Shown: positions 12,887-25,135 of the stretch, one piece after another
Layout of the letters: every line of letters starts with the position of its first letter
Position numbering within the stretch: the stretch's first letter is position 1
Source of the DNA: Euwallacea fornicatus
Taxonomy: Eukaryota; Arthropoda; Insecta; Coleoptera; Curculionidae
Reading direction: 5' to 3'
Length of the DNA: 64,000 nt
Assembly: GCF_040115645.1 (NCBI RefSeq)
Contig: NC_089564.1
Coordinates: forward strand, 1,178,001-1,242,000
Program-made: the position numbers and the translations under genes
Notes under the pieces: model-generated
The model's input: the letters and a program-made list of their open reading frames with translations, nothing else
Databases searched by the model: none
What the model was told of the DNA's origin: nothing

Positions 12887-13290
12887 CGAAATCAACAATA
12901 TCTCAAATGCCTTTTAAATTAGATGGTGTTTGCTGCAACTTTTTTGTTTTCAGTTTTCTATCTAGAAACTGTTCTTGATAAGATAGTTTAATTTGCCATA
13001 CGCGACGTAAAGAGCAATATTACATTAATTTATGTTTCGCTGCAGCACTTTCGTGACTCTCTGCGCATAAATAGCGAACCACCCTGTGTATTACCCTTGA
13101 ACGCGGCAGGTTTGACGTAACATCGATGGTGATGCACCTAAGAACTTCTGAAGCTTGCTCGATGTTAAAAAAGTTGTAAATCGCACGTTTACTATGAAAA
13201 ATGTTAATTTGTAAAAATATAATATTTAAAAAAATATCTAATGGAAAAACGTAAAAAATGCTAATTTGTACACCAGCAGATATGGCTAGA

Positions 13291-13330
13291 ACCAACTTGA
13301 ACTAACCTGAACTAACCTGAACTAACCTGG
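13291..13330. repeat. Four decamers, telomere-like unit TCAGGTTAGT
   Basis: Four consecutive 10-bp units (ACTAACCTGA and variants), with two exact copies in the middle. On the minus strand the unit is TCAGGTTAGT. It contains TCAGG, the telomeric unit of Tribolium and some other beetles, next to a TTAG variant. Short matches to the same string recur near 38512 and 53632. Confidence 0.7.
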
Positions 13331-15023
13331 TGAAAAAGTCGTCCGTATTTTAATACTTGTTTAACTAAAATTATAAAAATTGAGGGTCTCCATTTGCAAA
13401 CTTTCACTGAAATGAAGTTCATCTTTACCGTTTGTTTTCCGGCCACCCTCTGTTAAGAAAGAGAAGGAAGAGGAGCCGAAGACTATTAACGTAAGTTCTC
13501 ATCTACGGTAAAAGCAGCCCAAGATAAATGTTTTCGTTTAAATTTGCGTCTACATAAGATTAAATAACAATTTATCTCCGACCTGCAAACAACAATTATC
13601 ACGTGCCTTATTGTCTTTACTTCATAATCGTTGAACTTAGGTACAAGACACTAAACATGAAATATATTTTGATTTTCGATTCGAACTCAAAAATTTTAAA
13701 ATATACAGGGTTTCTATTAAATAAGCAAGTCAACGTCCATGGTTTGTTGTTCGGATCTTCGCACGTGCGTCATACATACGAATCGTATGAATCGAATCGA
13801 TTCAAGGTCAGTATGAACGGTGGCCAGGGACGTATCAAAAATATCATGTGTTTGGATTGGAATGAAAGAAGCTGGTACGAGAAGGCCAGGTAAAGGATGA
13901 GAGATGAAGAGCTGTTAATTTATGAACTAAACACTGAAAAGATTAAATTAAAATCAGGAAAACTGTTTATAGTTACACGGAACACAGTGAAACCACTAAT
14001 ACATATTGTCACGCCTCTGAGCGTGACAGAATTGTGACAAATAACTAATTCAGAAACATTCGTTCATTCCATCATCTTCTTTCAACTCGTGTACACTCTC
14101 TTTATCGATTTTGACCCATTGGTCGAGTCTTTAGAAGATCTGCATATAATATCGATGTCTTTGTTGTTCGAATATTACGTTGCCCCCACACACCCTAGAC
14201 ACGTAAGTGCTACCTAATTCGGTACACACGCAAAGAACTACAAACTATACATATAATACTACAAATGGATGCAGTTGTCGATGGACCACCCTGTATACCA
14301 TTAGAGATGGGAATTTAGCGCCTGCAAGGTTTGAACGTGCCATTTTATTATCGTGCATAATTACTTCTATTCTACCCGCACGAGACAATAGCACTAGTTT
14401 TCCCTTGCAATGAAATGATTTTCCGCAGAGTAGTTCAAATCCAACACTTAATATTAGCATCTCGAGAACTCTAAAAGATACAATACCGGCTAAATTGTGG
14501 CAAAGCAACGCAGTTAGTCAATCAACAAAGTGCCTCTTTGAGAATAAGAAAATTCTAAGTCGATCCGGAGGTATCCGGTAAAAACTGAAAGCTTGAAAAT
14601 GTCAGAATTTTCGGCCTTGGGTGTCAAGAAAAAATTCGTTAGCTGCTAAACTTTCCATTGCGTTTGTGATCTTCGTCAGGGCTATTAGGGCAATGGAAGC
14701 AAACGACGGAACTTAATGCTAATGTTTTAACCTGAAAGCAGGTGTTCGGCACAGAAATATTGGACGTATCACGTATTAAAACTACATTTAATTAAAAACT
14801 CCAAGAAAAAACTTTTTAAAATTTCCATTAAAATTCGGTCATTTACTACACTGAAACACCGACAAGATATGAATTTACCAGACGAACTGGAGTCTAAATA
14901 AATATACAGCGAGCGACAATTAAGTGGAACAAATTCAATTAAAAATCAGGAGTTTGTTTTTTGGAAAACGCTGGGACCCGTCGATTTTTAATTTTTCTTG
15001 CGGTTTTTTTAACGATAAATTTA

Positions 15024-15290
15024 TGTATACAGAGTGACCCAAAAAAACATTACGACCACCAACTTCATTTTTTTAAACGGAAACGCCCGTTTTTTATTTC
15101 ATTTTTGAATTCCCCTTCAAATCTTATGTATGTACCCTTTCAAAATGTATTTATACAGGGTAACTCAAAAAATGCTACGATAATAAACTTCATTTCTTCA
15201 AATGGAATTACAAACTTTTTATTTCATTTATGGCCCGAAGTAATCACAAATGTTCGAAACGAGCTTCGTTTCCGCTTATTGTGAGTTAAT
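15024..15290. repeat. Duplicated transposon-end sequence
   Basis: TATACAGAGTGACCCAAAAA (15024) and TATACAGGGTAACTCAAAAA (15154) start two similar segments of about 130 bp, each followed by a TACGA block, an AACTTCATTT block and a TTTTTATTTCAT block. They look like two tandem or nested copies of one terminus of the CAGGGTGT-type transposons. Confidence 0.65.
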
Positions 15291-16189
15291 AAATGGAGAA
15301 CATTTTGAGCATTTATTGAAGAGAGATTATTGAGTCATACCAGATTTCTTCGTTTTTCGAATTAGTTGATGTTTGTTAAATACCTTTCAAACGACAAGGA
15401 ATAAAAATTTGACATCTTGTACGCATGTGTAACTTGGCATACCCTTCAAGAATAGTCCCAGAAGTTGGAATTGCCATTTAAAAAAACAGTTGATGCCGTC
15501 ATATCTCAAATTCGGGACACACTGCATAATTTTTTTTTATATCAAAAAGAGCGCAATCTAAAACACTAATCGACGTGTCCAAGCATATTTCCGAAAATAA
15601 CCTGCCTTTGATTTACCGAGCTTATTCCACGATAGAGACTCGCACTGTATATCGGGATTAAAGGAGAATATCTTTTTTGAATAAAAGTGTACTTACTTTT
15701 ATCATATTGAATAGAATTTGACTTTAGCTGCGCTCATAAAAAAATATTACCAAAAATGTGGAAGTGGAGGGTTCTAACTAGCGCCCTCTGGGAGCTACGT
15801 AAAAATTAGATCAAAATTTTTACTTGGCGTCTTACAAAACCTGAATATGCCAATTTCAGTAAGGACGCTACGAAAATACAAAAAGTTAATAAGGAATTTC
15901 AAAACGAAATTTCAAACTTTAACACCAATTTTAATTTTGAAACGCGCAACATTAGTTTAAGGGATGTTGGGTTTAATGGTTATATGTTGGAGTAATCTAT
16001 CGCTAGTTTTGCCATGTCCCATTCCCATTATATCATCATATCGCACTAGCGACTGCAAATTAATATTAATGAAAACCTTAGTCAAGTGAGGAGAGAATGA
16101 AGTTGTGCAAACTGCTACCGGAGTCTTCTCACATTGATTTATTAAATTTCCCTAGAAGTTGCTTAAATATTTTCCGTCGGTTCCTATGT

Positions 16190-16930
16190 TGACTGAATTA
16201 CCTTTGGCCACAATGTCCACCACCTCCAAGAACGTCCTTTGTCTAAAATTTTGACTTGTTAAAAATTCCTAAGATGACGAGTGTCAGCATCGTGCTGAGA
16301 TAGTCCAATCACCTCTATGTTCAGACACTTTGTTAATAAAGACGTTGGTGTGTAACCGATGTACTCCCCATTACAACCATTACAAAAAATCCAGTATACG
16401 ACCGTCCATTGCGTAATCCCATCGAATTCGTCTCTTTCTCTAGTGCTAAGATCTTGAGAGTTTTTTAAGGCCGATTTAGTCAGTGGCGTATTAACGAATA
16501 ATTTCACCGCCTTGTTGGACATTTCCTCGATGAACGGAAAGAAGAAAAAAGTGAATCGAGATTTTTTCAGTATTTTTAGGGGGGTAACTGAACAGGAACG
16601 TTCAAGTCAGTGAGCTGAAAAGAGGTTTCTGAGATTCTGATACTGTCTTCTAGAGATGCATTACGGTTGTTATTATCAGTAAATTGGATATGTTGATTGT
16701 AACGGTTAAGCAAAGCAAGAGTCTCGTCAATCCGGTCCCCCGGCACAGCAGTTATTATATCATCCACATATTCTTTTAGGAAAGGCATCTGAAAGTTAAG
16801 ACGAGGCAGGCAGTCATCACGCAGATCATCCATTATGTATTGGGAAATTATTGGTGAAAAGGTTGCGCCCATGTGTGCCAAGAACTTGTTTGCAAAATTT
16901 TTCCATGAATGCACAGTAAGTGCCACATGC
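16190..16930 (-). mobile_element. Penelope-like retroelement fragment (reverse transcriptase and GIY-YIG remnant)
   Basis: The minus-strand frame ending near 16576 contains MGATFSPIISQYIMDDLRDD (the template-gripping part of a reverse transcriptase) and FLKEYVDDIITA, where YVDD is the polymerase active-site motif. The spacing and the wording SPI...IMDDL are typical of Penelope-like elements. After a break, a second frame (16259-16522) contains VYWIFCNGCNGEYIGYT, resembling the GIY-YIG endonuclease core with its Cys pair, as found C-terminal to the RT in canonical Penelope elements. The order RT then GIY-YIG matches that family. Stops and frame changes separate the parts, so it is dead and truncated at the 5' side. 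Confidence 0.85.
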
Positions 16931-19242
16931 CTCGTTTGGTTTGGTAATGTAGAGAGTCTTGCAATAGTGCGTCAGACTTCTTTAGCTTCTATTACTAGTA
17001 AAATGAATAATTTTTTCTTCGCGGGATAATACAGCACATAAAGGCGTGTTTCCAGCAATTATTTTCCGATGTACATGGTGACCTCAAAAAGCGTGATGGC
17101 TTATAACTTCGTTGTTTCAAATGCGACCTCCCATTTTTTTGGACATTTTCGGATCTCCCGTTAAATTTAAAGTTAAGCTTATGAAAGGTGTCCTATCTTT
17201 CAAATTTGCCATTTCCGAGTGATTCGGAAAAGATTGACGTCTGCAATGTCCCACGTAAATCGGTATTGTGCTCTAACCGCTTTGAATTTCGGAATCAGTC
17301 TTCTAGGGCTCGGAGAAGACCTAATAAGCTACGTTTTGACGCGTTGAAGTTCTCCGCCGAAATAAGTTTCCCAAGTTGCCTGACCTCATACCTCAATAAC
17401 TTGCTTAGGTCAAACGGAATTTCCCAATGTTCTCGGTGGACTCGTGTTCATAAACCAAACGTCCATATCTTTTCTTTACACTGTCCCATTCCTAAATCCG
17501 TCCATTTCTGAGTTCCCGAAAGTTGCCCCTTTTTGGCTTCTAAATGTTTTCACAGTTGAGAAAAGTATCGAAATGACAACAGTACGCAACATTTGGAAAT
17601 AATATGAGGCCGTTGGCGCAAAAGTGGTCTAACCTAGAAACAAGATTGTCGAGAAAATACGGTTCAAAATAACTAAGTTTAGTTCATGATAATTAATCAT
17701 ATCAAAATTACCTCGAGAGTTAACTGACACTTAGATTCTATACGAGTAACGATTATTTTATATTTTTAAATTACTGTTGGAGCAAAAAAGTGTGAATTAT
17801 AGCGAATTTTGGTTGGTTTGGCCACCTTTGCATTGAACATATTAGACGCACGTAGGGGATAAATCGGATTTAGGTCGTAGGCTACAAAAGTTTATCAAAG
17901 CCTTCTGAAAATTACCATCTTACACTATCTTACATGGGAGCTAATACATTTTGGATAAAAAATATTAATCATTTTCATCACATTCTGTTAACCAGACTTG
18001 CATCCTGAACAACGTTGGATATTCCATAAAAATAATGATGGATTGGCAGTGTATATATTCAAGTAGCTGAAGAAGATGTATCTTTTTTTCCTCACTTATT
18101 GCATTACCATGAGGGTATAAAATTGATGAGTTGTTGCTAATTACCCTTATTGAACTTCTTTTTATTAAGTCCACTTGACAAAAATCACTCTCAGTATCAT
18201 TAGAATATTTATAATGAATCATGAAAGGATATTTCCGGCCCTGACTTTTTACCCATTTCACTTTCGACTTTTCCATTACAAATATTCGATTACGAATTTT
18301 TAGTAAAAATGAACAATTATTTAGTCACGTTTATAACAATAGACGGTTTCCTTTTTCGATCGGCCAAAATCACTGGTATCCAATTTTGTGGTGGTGTGGT
18401 GCGTGGTGTGCGGTGTGTAGTGTGGTACGAATGCGTTTCGGAAATATTTCTTTTGTTTTTGCACATGACCATAGTCTTGATCACACGGTAAATGCGAATG
18501 CCCATTTACAAGAAATTTATGATCTACAACTTCTACCGTGTAATGGATAAAAATGGATGCGATGTGCTGACGTGAAAGTGGAAGATTGATATAGCGATTT
18601 TCGCCACCACATTAGTCCGAAAACATAATCAACTTTTTGCATTTTACATGGTTTTTTTATAAAACGTAAAAAACACGAGCCTATTTACGGGCCACGTCTG
18701 CCACGGGAGGCACTAGTTTTAATTTTAATTAAATTTTTTTAAATTCATTTTTAACCTACAGGGTCAGGTCAGTTAACTATTACACTTTAAAAAGCGGCTT
18801 TTTTTTCCAAATAAATGAGCGTCGGAATGTAAAAATGGCCCAACTAACGTAGACCAATTTAGCTTTGGAAATTTCGAATATATCGCAAATGTGAAAAGGA
18901 AGAAGTGCTCTTTTTGCGAGGATAGTAAATGATTCAACGAAAAATATTATCCACATCAAACGTATCTAAAATTTAATATTTTAAAATATGTATTTTTTCA
19001 TAAAGCTTTCACGCATTTGTGTAAAAAACAGAAAAAAAGTGGGTTAGACTGCTTTTGCACTAACGGCCTCATATAAAATGTGGAAACATTTAATTTTACA
19101 TAGAGGAATAATCCCTTCTCCGTCTGAGTCGATTAACTTTTTAAATTAAAAAATGAAAAAATAATTATTAACTAATTTTACATTCACATTACATTTATCT
19201 CACTTAACAGTTATAAGCCCAACGACTTCATCCTAGAAGATA
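16931..19242. other. Intergenic DNA, no gene recognised
   Basis: Short two-sided open frames only. A transposon-end-like stretch (TACATGGTGACCTCAAAAAG, near 17071) suggests further element debris. A GT-rich run lies at 18389-18426. Nothing here supports a host exon. Confidence 0.45.
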
Positions 19243-19850
19243 TTAAAAATGTCTTTCGCCTTGGTCAAGGCACTTGTTAATGCTAATATTAAAGGATCTA
19301 TCCTCGTTTTGGAGCGTTGCGGGTGTAATTGTGGCAAATGCTTGGAAACTGTGGCACATTGTGCTGCGTTGTCGTAGTTTCATGTAAACCAGTTCTCTAA
19401 TATACCTCCACAAGAAATAATCAGATTTAGTTAAATCGGGGTACATTGGACGCCATGAAACTGGTTCACCCCTCCCAATCCATCGATTTTCGAACTTACT
19501 ATCCAGCATGGCTCCAACTTCTGCCGAAAAATGTGGAAGAGCGCCATCGTGTTGAGGCCAAATATTCTGTGCTTGACCACTTAAGGGTAAATTTTCAAGC
19601 AATATAGGTAAAATATTTGTTAAAAAAATCCAAGTACTTTTGGCTGTTCAGACAACCGTCAAGAAAATAAGGGCCTACTATGTAATGTCCGAGAATTCCT
19701 TCCCGAACGTTTATTGACCAACGGTGTTGGTAATCGATTTGCCGCAACGTTCTCAGATTTTACGCAGAATAACAATAGAAGTTATGCTTGTTGATATAAC
19801 CGTCATTGTGGAACGTAGCTTTATCGAAAAACAAAACGTTCTTAAAAAAG
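19243..19850 (-). pseudogene. Tc1/mariner-type DDE transposase fragment
   Basis: The minus strand reads the C-terminal two thirds of an insect transposase. Present are FDKATFHNDGY (first acidic residue region), the HRWSINV and GPYFLDG blocks, WPQHDGALPHFS (second catalytic Asp), RWIGRGEPVSW, and PDLTKSDYFLWRYI (third catalytic Asp). The canonical pattern is SPDLTPLDFFLWG, so several positions have drifted. Stops and frame changes break the region above 19602. The family normally transposes into TA. The copy is inactive. Confidence 0.8.
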
Positions 19851-19932
19851 TTTTTAGTCAAAATTATACATTTTTTGCAATTATTATACTATTTCGTTAT
19901 ACTATGAAACGATGCTACATAAATGATAAAAA

Positions 19933-20139
19933 TTAGAACAACTGTTGGAAATGCTCTCCTCCTTGCACTATGCATGCATTTAATCCCCTTCTCGTTGACC
20001 TGAGAACTCTCTGAAAAATTCCAGAAGTAGATCGTTCACACGATTCTATTACCCTTTTTCTGAGGTGTTGTCCATTTTTAATGGGCAACTGGCACACCAA
20101 AATCTTTAGATGTCCCAAAAAAATCAAAACTAAAGTCAT
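19933..20139 (-). pseudogene. C-terminal fragment of a related DDE transposase
   Basis: The frame reads LRKRVIESCERS, then FQRVLRSTRRGLNACIVQGG and EHFQQLF before the stop. This is the usual C-terminal signature (a helix ending in a G-G-H/E-F motif) of the same insect transposase family as the neighbour at 19243-19850. Its order on the minus strand, C-terminus before that neighbour, shows it is a separate copy. Confidence 0.75.
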
Positions 20140-20470
20140 AAGAAAATAACAAACAATTAAAATACTTTTCTTTAAACTTATAGATTAAATCTAATCAACT
20201 TTTCTTTTTTTCCAAACAATTTTTTTTTGCGGGGACGCATCGGACAAAAATTAAGTGTCCTAATGGTCATTATTGTGGCGCTCTCTAGAAGATGCAAATA
20301 AATCGTTGATGGATTAGTATTTCTCATCCCAAAAAACCTCCGAATGCAAAATTTCGTAAAATTGGCTGGAAGAGATGGAAAGATATAAAAAAAAAATGGG
20401 AAAAGTTCATATAACAGCGACGCCGCGTCGTCATATAGAGATATGTCCAAAAAATGCTTCAGCTTCGATC

Positions 20471-21150
20471 TACAGGGTGTTAAAGAAAATTTCTTGTTCG
20501 TTTTTTATTACTCGTTTATTTTCTATCAAAACCTGCTAAAGATTCGTACGCGTCATACGCCGAGTGTTTCCTACAAACGAAAATTTTTGAACTTTGATTT
20601 TATACACCGAGTGATACGGATTCACAGGCCTCGAGCTCTCATTTATCACATTTTTTTTATATATTATACAGAGTGGGCCACGAGTAACGCCTCGGAATTT
20701 CATGACAAAGCCAAGAGATTTTTTAACTTCTTTTTTGGAATCTATACAGGCGAATTAGGACTACATTTTAAAATAATTTTCAAAGTATTACAGAGTGTCC
20801 CAAACACGTATAATTGATCAAAGTTGCACTTTTTTAACGGAACCCCTTGTATTCTTGCATTCAACTATTGAAATAAAATTAAGTCTGAATAAGGTTTGTG
20901 GCACCTAACTCAAACTGTTCATAAAACAATTGAGTTTTTATCAAGATGCAAGATAATTTTCAGCGTCCATTCTCTCATCTCATATTTCAGTTTTTAAAAC
21001 CAAATTTTAATAGGAAGCCGACAATGGATCAAACCTTGTACTGTGATTTTCAAAAAACTGGCAAATTTTACAGGGTGTTCCTAAAGTTAATCCAAATTAG
21101 TACAACTTTTAACTATTAATAACTTCTTTAATTCGAACGGGACACCCTGT
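20471..21150. repeat. Cluster of CAGGGTGT-type transposon ends
   Basis: Ends occur at about 20472 (CTACAGGGTGTTAAAG), 20668 (TATACAGAGTGGGCCACG), 20793 (TACAGAGTGTCCC), 21071 (TACAGGGTGTTCC) and, reversed, 21139 (GACACCCTGTATAT). Such clustering suggests nested insertions or duplicated ends. I could not pair them confidently into complete elements. Confidence 0.6.
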
Positions 21151-21399
21151 ATATTGAGTTGGTATTAGATGCCGAATTTACATATCTACCGAATATCATT
21201 AGAGTTCCCTATACCTAGCTCTACTCATTTTCGCAAAACCACACATTTGTAGAAAAATATCTCAATACACAATTTCTCTATTGTGCCACATGAAATAGCC
21301 ATGAAATTTTGACATTAAGTTACATTGCCATATATACGTTATATTTATTTTATTTATATTATTATTATTATATTACTATATATAGTTTTCGTTATTTCA

Positions 21400-21715
21400 G
21401 CGCGTTGGCTCGTGAATTACTGAACGTAACGTGCAGAAATCACTGGCTTGATCGCAGGGGTCCCCAGTCGTGGCCCCTTCGGTCGCCAGACCTCAATAGC
21501 ACGGACTATTTCTTATGAAGCCACCTAAAAACTTTGACTCCACACCAATATAAGATAAAGAACATCTTAAAAATCAGATTGTTGAGTCTTGTGGAGTAAT
21601 ACGTAATACGCCAGGAGTTTTTCATAAAATACGGCAGTCTATGAGAGGAATTGAATCATGTACATTAGTAGATGAGGGTCATTTTCAGCAGCTGTTATGT
21701 ATAAAATTAAAACCC
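21400..21715 (+). pseudogene. DDE transposase C-terminal fragment
   Basis: Plus strand: WLDRRGPQSWPLRSPDLN, then STDYFL followed at once by a stop where the family has WG. Beyond frame changes come IVESCGVIRNTPGVF and DEGHFQQLL, matching the C-terminal helix and the GHFQQL tail. The third catalytic Asp survives in STDYFL, but the reading frame is broken. Confidence 0.8.
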
Positions 21716-23165
21716 TATCATATTACATATAAGAATGAAACTAAAAATTGAGAAAGCTCAATGCGGATTTCGCAAATTTGTCTAGAAGACTCGTAATGTT
21801 TACAGAACAGAAAATGTGATAGAGCTCAAGACCCATCAATCCGCATCAGCCCGTATGTGATGGGCCGAAAATTTCCGTTTGTGGGGGAAACACTCGGCGT
21901 GTCAAAAGTACGTTTCCAGTAAGCTTCGATAAAAAATAAAGTAGCCGTTTAAAAAAAGCGTTTTTGACTCCCTCTAGATGCAAGCCGAAGCACCATGGTA
22001 AATTTGGCTAAGAATTCACCCATTAAATTTTTCATGATCTATTCGGACACACCCAGTTTATTTAATGAAAAATGGCAAGCACAGTGCTCGTAAAGACAAA
22101 CTAGCCGGCGTTCAAATGCAAAAAAAAATCTTTAGAATGTTCTGCGAAAAAAGTTTGTGCTCGAATATACCGAACAAATGAGTTTTAAAACAATGTAGAG
22201 GTTTTCCTCATTTGAACACCCGTTAGTTCTATAATTGCCAGACATTAGAAATGAAAACTATAAAAATCTGCAGGCACTCGCCTATAAAAGTTTGTTGCAA
22301 AAAAAGCGAAATACATGGTGCAAATGAACTTGAACGTGAACGTACGGTTTGACCTATCTAACATTTCCATTAGTCGGAAGGTCATTGCGATACGGAGTTA
22401 AGTTTGAAATAAAATTATGCGCAATTGTGTCAAGCATAAGCACCGAGTAATACACAAAAATAAGTGCAAAGTTTATCGTCAATTATATGCTCGTACTTCA
22501 TTTCTTATGTTTTTTTATGTTCTCAACGAACCGACGAAAACGAGCTGTAATAAATGAGAAAAATCACGCCATTATTTATAACATTTTCTGAAAATTGCGG
22601 ACAATCTATTTCTAAGAATAGAACAAACATAAACCATGAAGGTTAAGATCGCGATTAGATTTACCCACTAATTGTAGGGCCTTGGGGGAAATTTCCATGC
22701 GAGATTTTAAGGGCCAATTTTAGAATTGTTATGTAGCCCATGGAAGAGAATAACACAGTCGAGATATTGACATATTCAGCCAGCTTGGCATTATAATGGT
22801 ATTATAATACTTATCGGTGCGGGCAGGTGCAGCACCTAATTTAGAGAAAGGGGCACAGTAAGTAGGGAAGGAAAGGAATCTTGTTATCGAAATATATGAA
22901 ACGGTTTTCATGGAAATCCAAGCCCTTAAACTGATAATCATCCAAAGCTAGTCGATTTCTCTATTTGAGTCGCGCCCTCTCGGCAGGTTTCCCGAGAGCG
23001 CGAAGGGACTCAGCCTCATTTGGTCCATGCTCCATAATGCATCAAGTAGAAAAAATGTTTTCCATCGCAACTCAATGCACATAAATCAAACGGCTAAATT
23101 CATGGATGACATCGGGTTCAGATCACTCGAGTTACATGTCATTAAGGTTTTAGGGCCTAGTAAAT
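21716..23165. other. Intergenic DNA, no gene recognised
   Basis: No domain is recognised in any frame. The only clear structure is a GC-rich hairpin at 22967-23011. Confidence 0.45.
22967..23011. repeat. GC-rich imperfect hairpin
   Basis: Outer arms GAGTC / GACTC and an inner stem of CTCTCGG against CCGAGAG, plus a CGC / GCG pairing, surround a small loop (CAGGTTTC). It is markedly richer in G and C than its surroundings. It might be transcribed or be a transposon relic; no evidence decides. Confidence 0.5.
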
Positions 23166-23182
23166 GGGGGGGGGGGGGGGGG
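23166..23182 (+). repeat. Poly(G) tract of 17
   Basis: Seventeen consecutive G residues in otherwise AT-rich DNA, a strong G-quadruplex candidate. Homopolymer length may be affected by sequencing error. Confidence 0.9.
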
Positions 23183-23809
23183 AAGCCACACACGTTGTTT
23201 TCAAAAAGAGGGATTTGGCGCAGAATCTCGAAGTTGATTTAACTTTACGTCGAGCATTCTCAGCCCTAAGCGAACGCCCATTAGAGCAATAATGTTCTGG
23301 CTAGGCAGGGACTATAAGAGTGATGTATGAGTAGTGATATCATACAAATAATGGCGGCAATGATAAATTCATGGTAAATAGTTTGTTTTTTTTTTTTTTG
23401 TAGAAACGTATTGGCTTGCATATAGCATTTTGCCTCCTTATAAGATTATTAATACGTGTTTGGTATTGAAATGCACAGGCTTATTTACGATACACTGGGA
23501 ATCGGCAGTCTCACTGTGTACATTCATACAATAGATAATGATCCACAACGCGCTAAATGGAAATGCTTAAATACATCAATATTAACTTGAGAGGGGATCA
23601 ATTTTATCTTAGTTTCGCAGTAATTTCTTCATTCCTCCAGCGTCCTGAGCCATCGCTTCTAAAACTTCAAATTTGCAAGAGGGGCCGAGTAACACATAAT
23701 TCTGAAGCTGGTTCCATTCTCTATGCAACGATGTTTTTTTTTCAAATTTGAGCGATTGGTTTCTCACAACGCCGCCTGGATGACTGCGAAAAGATACTAA
23801 AGTGGTCAT
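23183..23809. other. Intergenic DNA, no gene recognised
   Basis: Short shadow frames only, with a poly(T) run near 23385. Nothing further seen. Confidence 0.4.
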
Positions 23810-23905
23810 GAAAAAACAATTCCATTTGACGAATGTATTGTTCAAAATGTCCACCACCAACATCCATACAACAATAGAAGCGATTTTGAAAAGCTTCTCT
23901 AACGA
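23810..23905 (-). pseudogene. DDE transposase C-terminal tail
   Basis: The minus strand reads REAFQNRFYCCMDVGGGHFE followed by QYIRQME. This matches the last helix and the GGHFE tail of the insect transposase family seen elsewhere in the window. Upstream sequence is too decayed to extend it. Confidence 0.7.
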
Positions 23906-24402
23906 TTTTTAATTACGTAGGTGCAAATTTCTCAAAAATCATAGATCCATTTCCGTTTCACGAATTGTATTTAAAAAGATAATTTCATGAATCACGCATG
24001 CGTGAGTGCAACTTTCGATGAAAAGAGGACGAGTGCCTATACTGCACAAATGCACTTTTATGAGCTAGATTTCATGATTGCATGAGTCATATTCGGAGGA
24101 TAATTTTATGAAGCGAATTCTGCGCACTTGTGCCCCGTTTGTGGTGTCTTTCACTCACAAACTTAAACACAAATTTAAACGCGATAATCGTTTATTACTG
24201 TTGCTACAATTGATACTTAACAATAAAATACCTGATTTATAGCAGAGAATAGGTGGTGAATTTAGTTCTCACTGTAATAACTGCGAAAAATCGCTGAAAT
24301 TTCAATTGCGAAGAACTATTCTGAACCAAAAGTCTGCTTTAAGACTTTGACGGTAGCTTTGCGATATGTTTTGAGCAACCGTTTCCAAGATTGATCTACA
24401 TC

Positions 24403-25135
24403 CAGGGTATCTAAAAAAAAAAACGGGCAAAGCTATACCTCTAAGGAACTAAGCGCCAGTCTAACTAACTAAGCGAAGCTATAGCTATGCTAATAGATTT
24501 TGATGATCTAAAAACCAAACAAAATTATATTGTTCGCACTACTAAGTAACGTCAAAGTTAATTTTTTTAACTCGACTCTGCTGCTTTAGTTATCAACCTC
24601 AAATTTTCAAATTTTCAAATAGTTAAGGACAACTCTATCTTGTCCCTTCTGACTGGTATAGGAATGGTATGGACGTCACATCTTCATAACGCCAGGCGTC
24701 GTTACACAAGATGATACTATAAAATGAGAAGGAATGAAATGCAGATGATCACAGAATAACGCAGATAGCCCATGACGATACACATGGTTACAGACGTAAT
24801 TCATAAGTCCCAAATTTAAGATACAGATGGCTACATAACTCACATTGTTCAAATTTTTAAATTTTTTTGCAGTTAAAAATTGTTTTAACGTTCGTTTGTC
24901 GCACATCATTAAATTCCGAAAAAAATCCTCTATAAAAAAATGTAAAAAAATATATGGAGTTCTATTTGAAATTTTTAAGTTGACGTCTGAAGCAAAAGGA
25001 GTTGAGTTTAAAAAAAATTAACTTTGACGTTACTTATCAGCCTGAAAAACATTATTTTATTTGGTTTTTAGTTAATCAAAATCCGTTCACAAATAACTGA
25101 GTTATAGCTTCGCCTGTTTTTTTTTGGACACCCTG
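24403..25135. mobile_element. Non-autonomous element with long inverted ends
   Basis: The left end CAGGGTATCTAAAAAA and the right end (opposite strand) CAGGGTGTCCAAAAAA are followed on both sides by CAAAGCTATA or CGAAGCTATA, a GATTTTGAT block, AAAACCAAA, and AAGTAACGTCAAAGTTAATT. The arms are about 190 bp. No transposase is visible inside. It belongs to the same end type as the other CAGGGTGT elements. Confidence 0.85.

Larger units (their letters stand above)
12887..16189. other. Intergenic DNA with scattered transposon termini
   Basis: No host gene is recognised. Included are a telomere-like decamer repeat (13291-13330), a lone ATACAGGGTTTC terminus near 13705, and two tandem copies of a transposon-end sequence near 15024 and 15155. 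The open frame at 14961-15284 reads through those duplicated ends and is not considered a gene. Confidence 0.5.

Noticed and set aside
14961..15284. 107-codon open frame beginning with a hydrophobic, signal-peptide-like segment
   Set aside because: It runs straight through two copies of a transposon terminus (15024 and 15154), so the frame is accidental.
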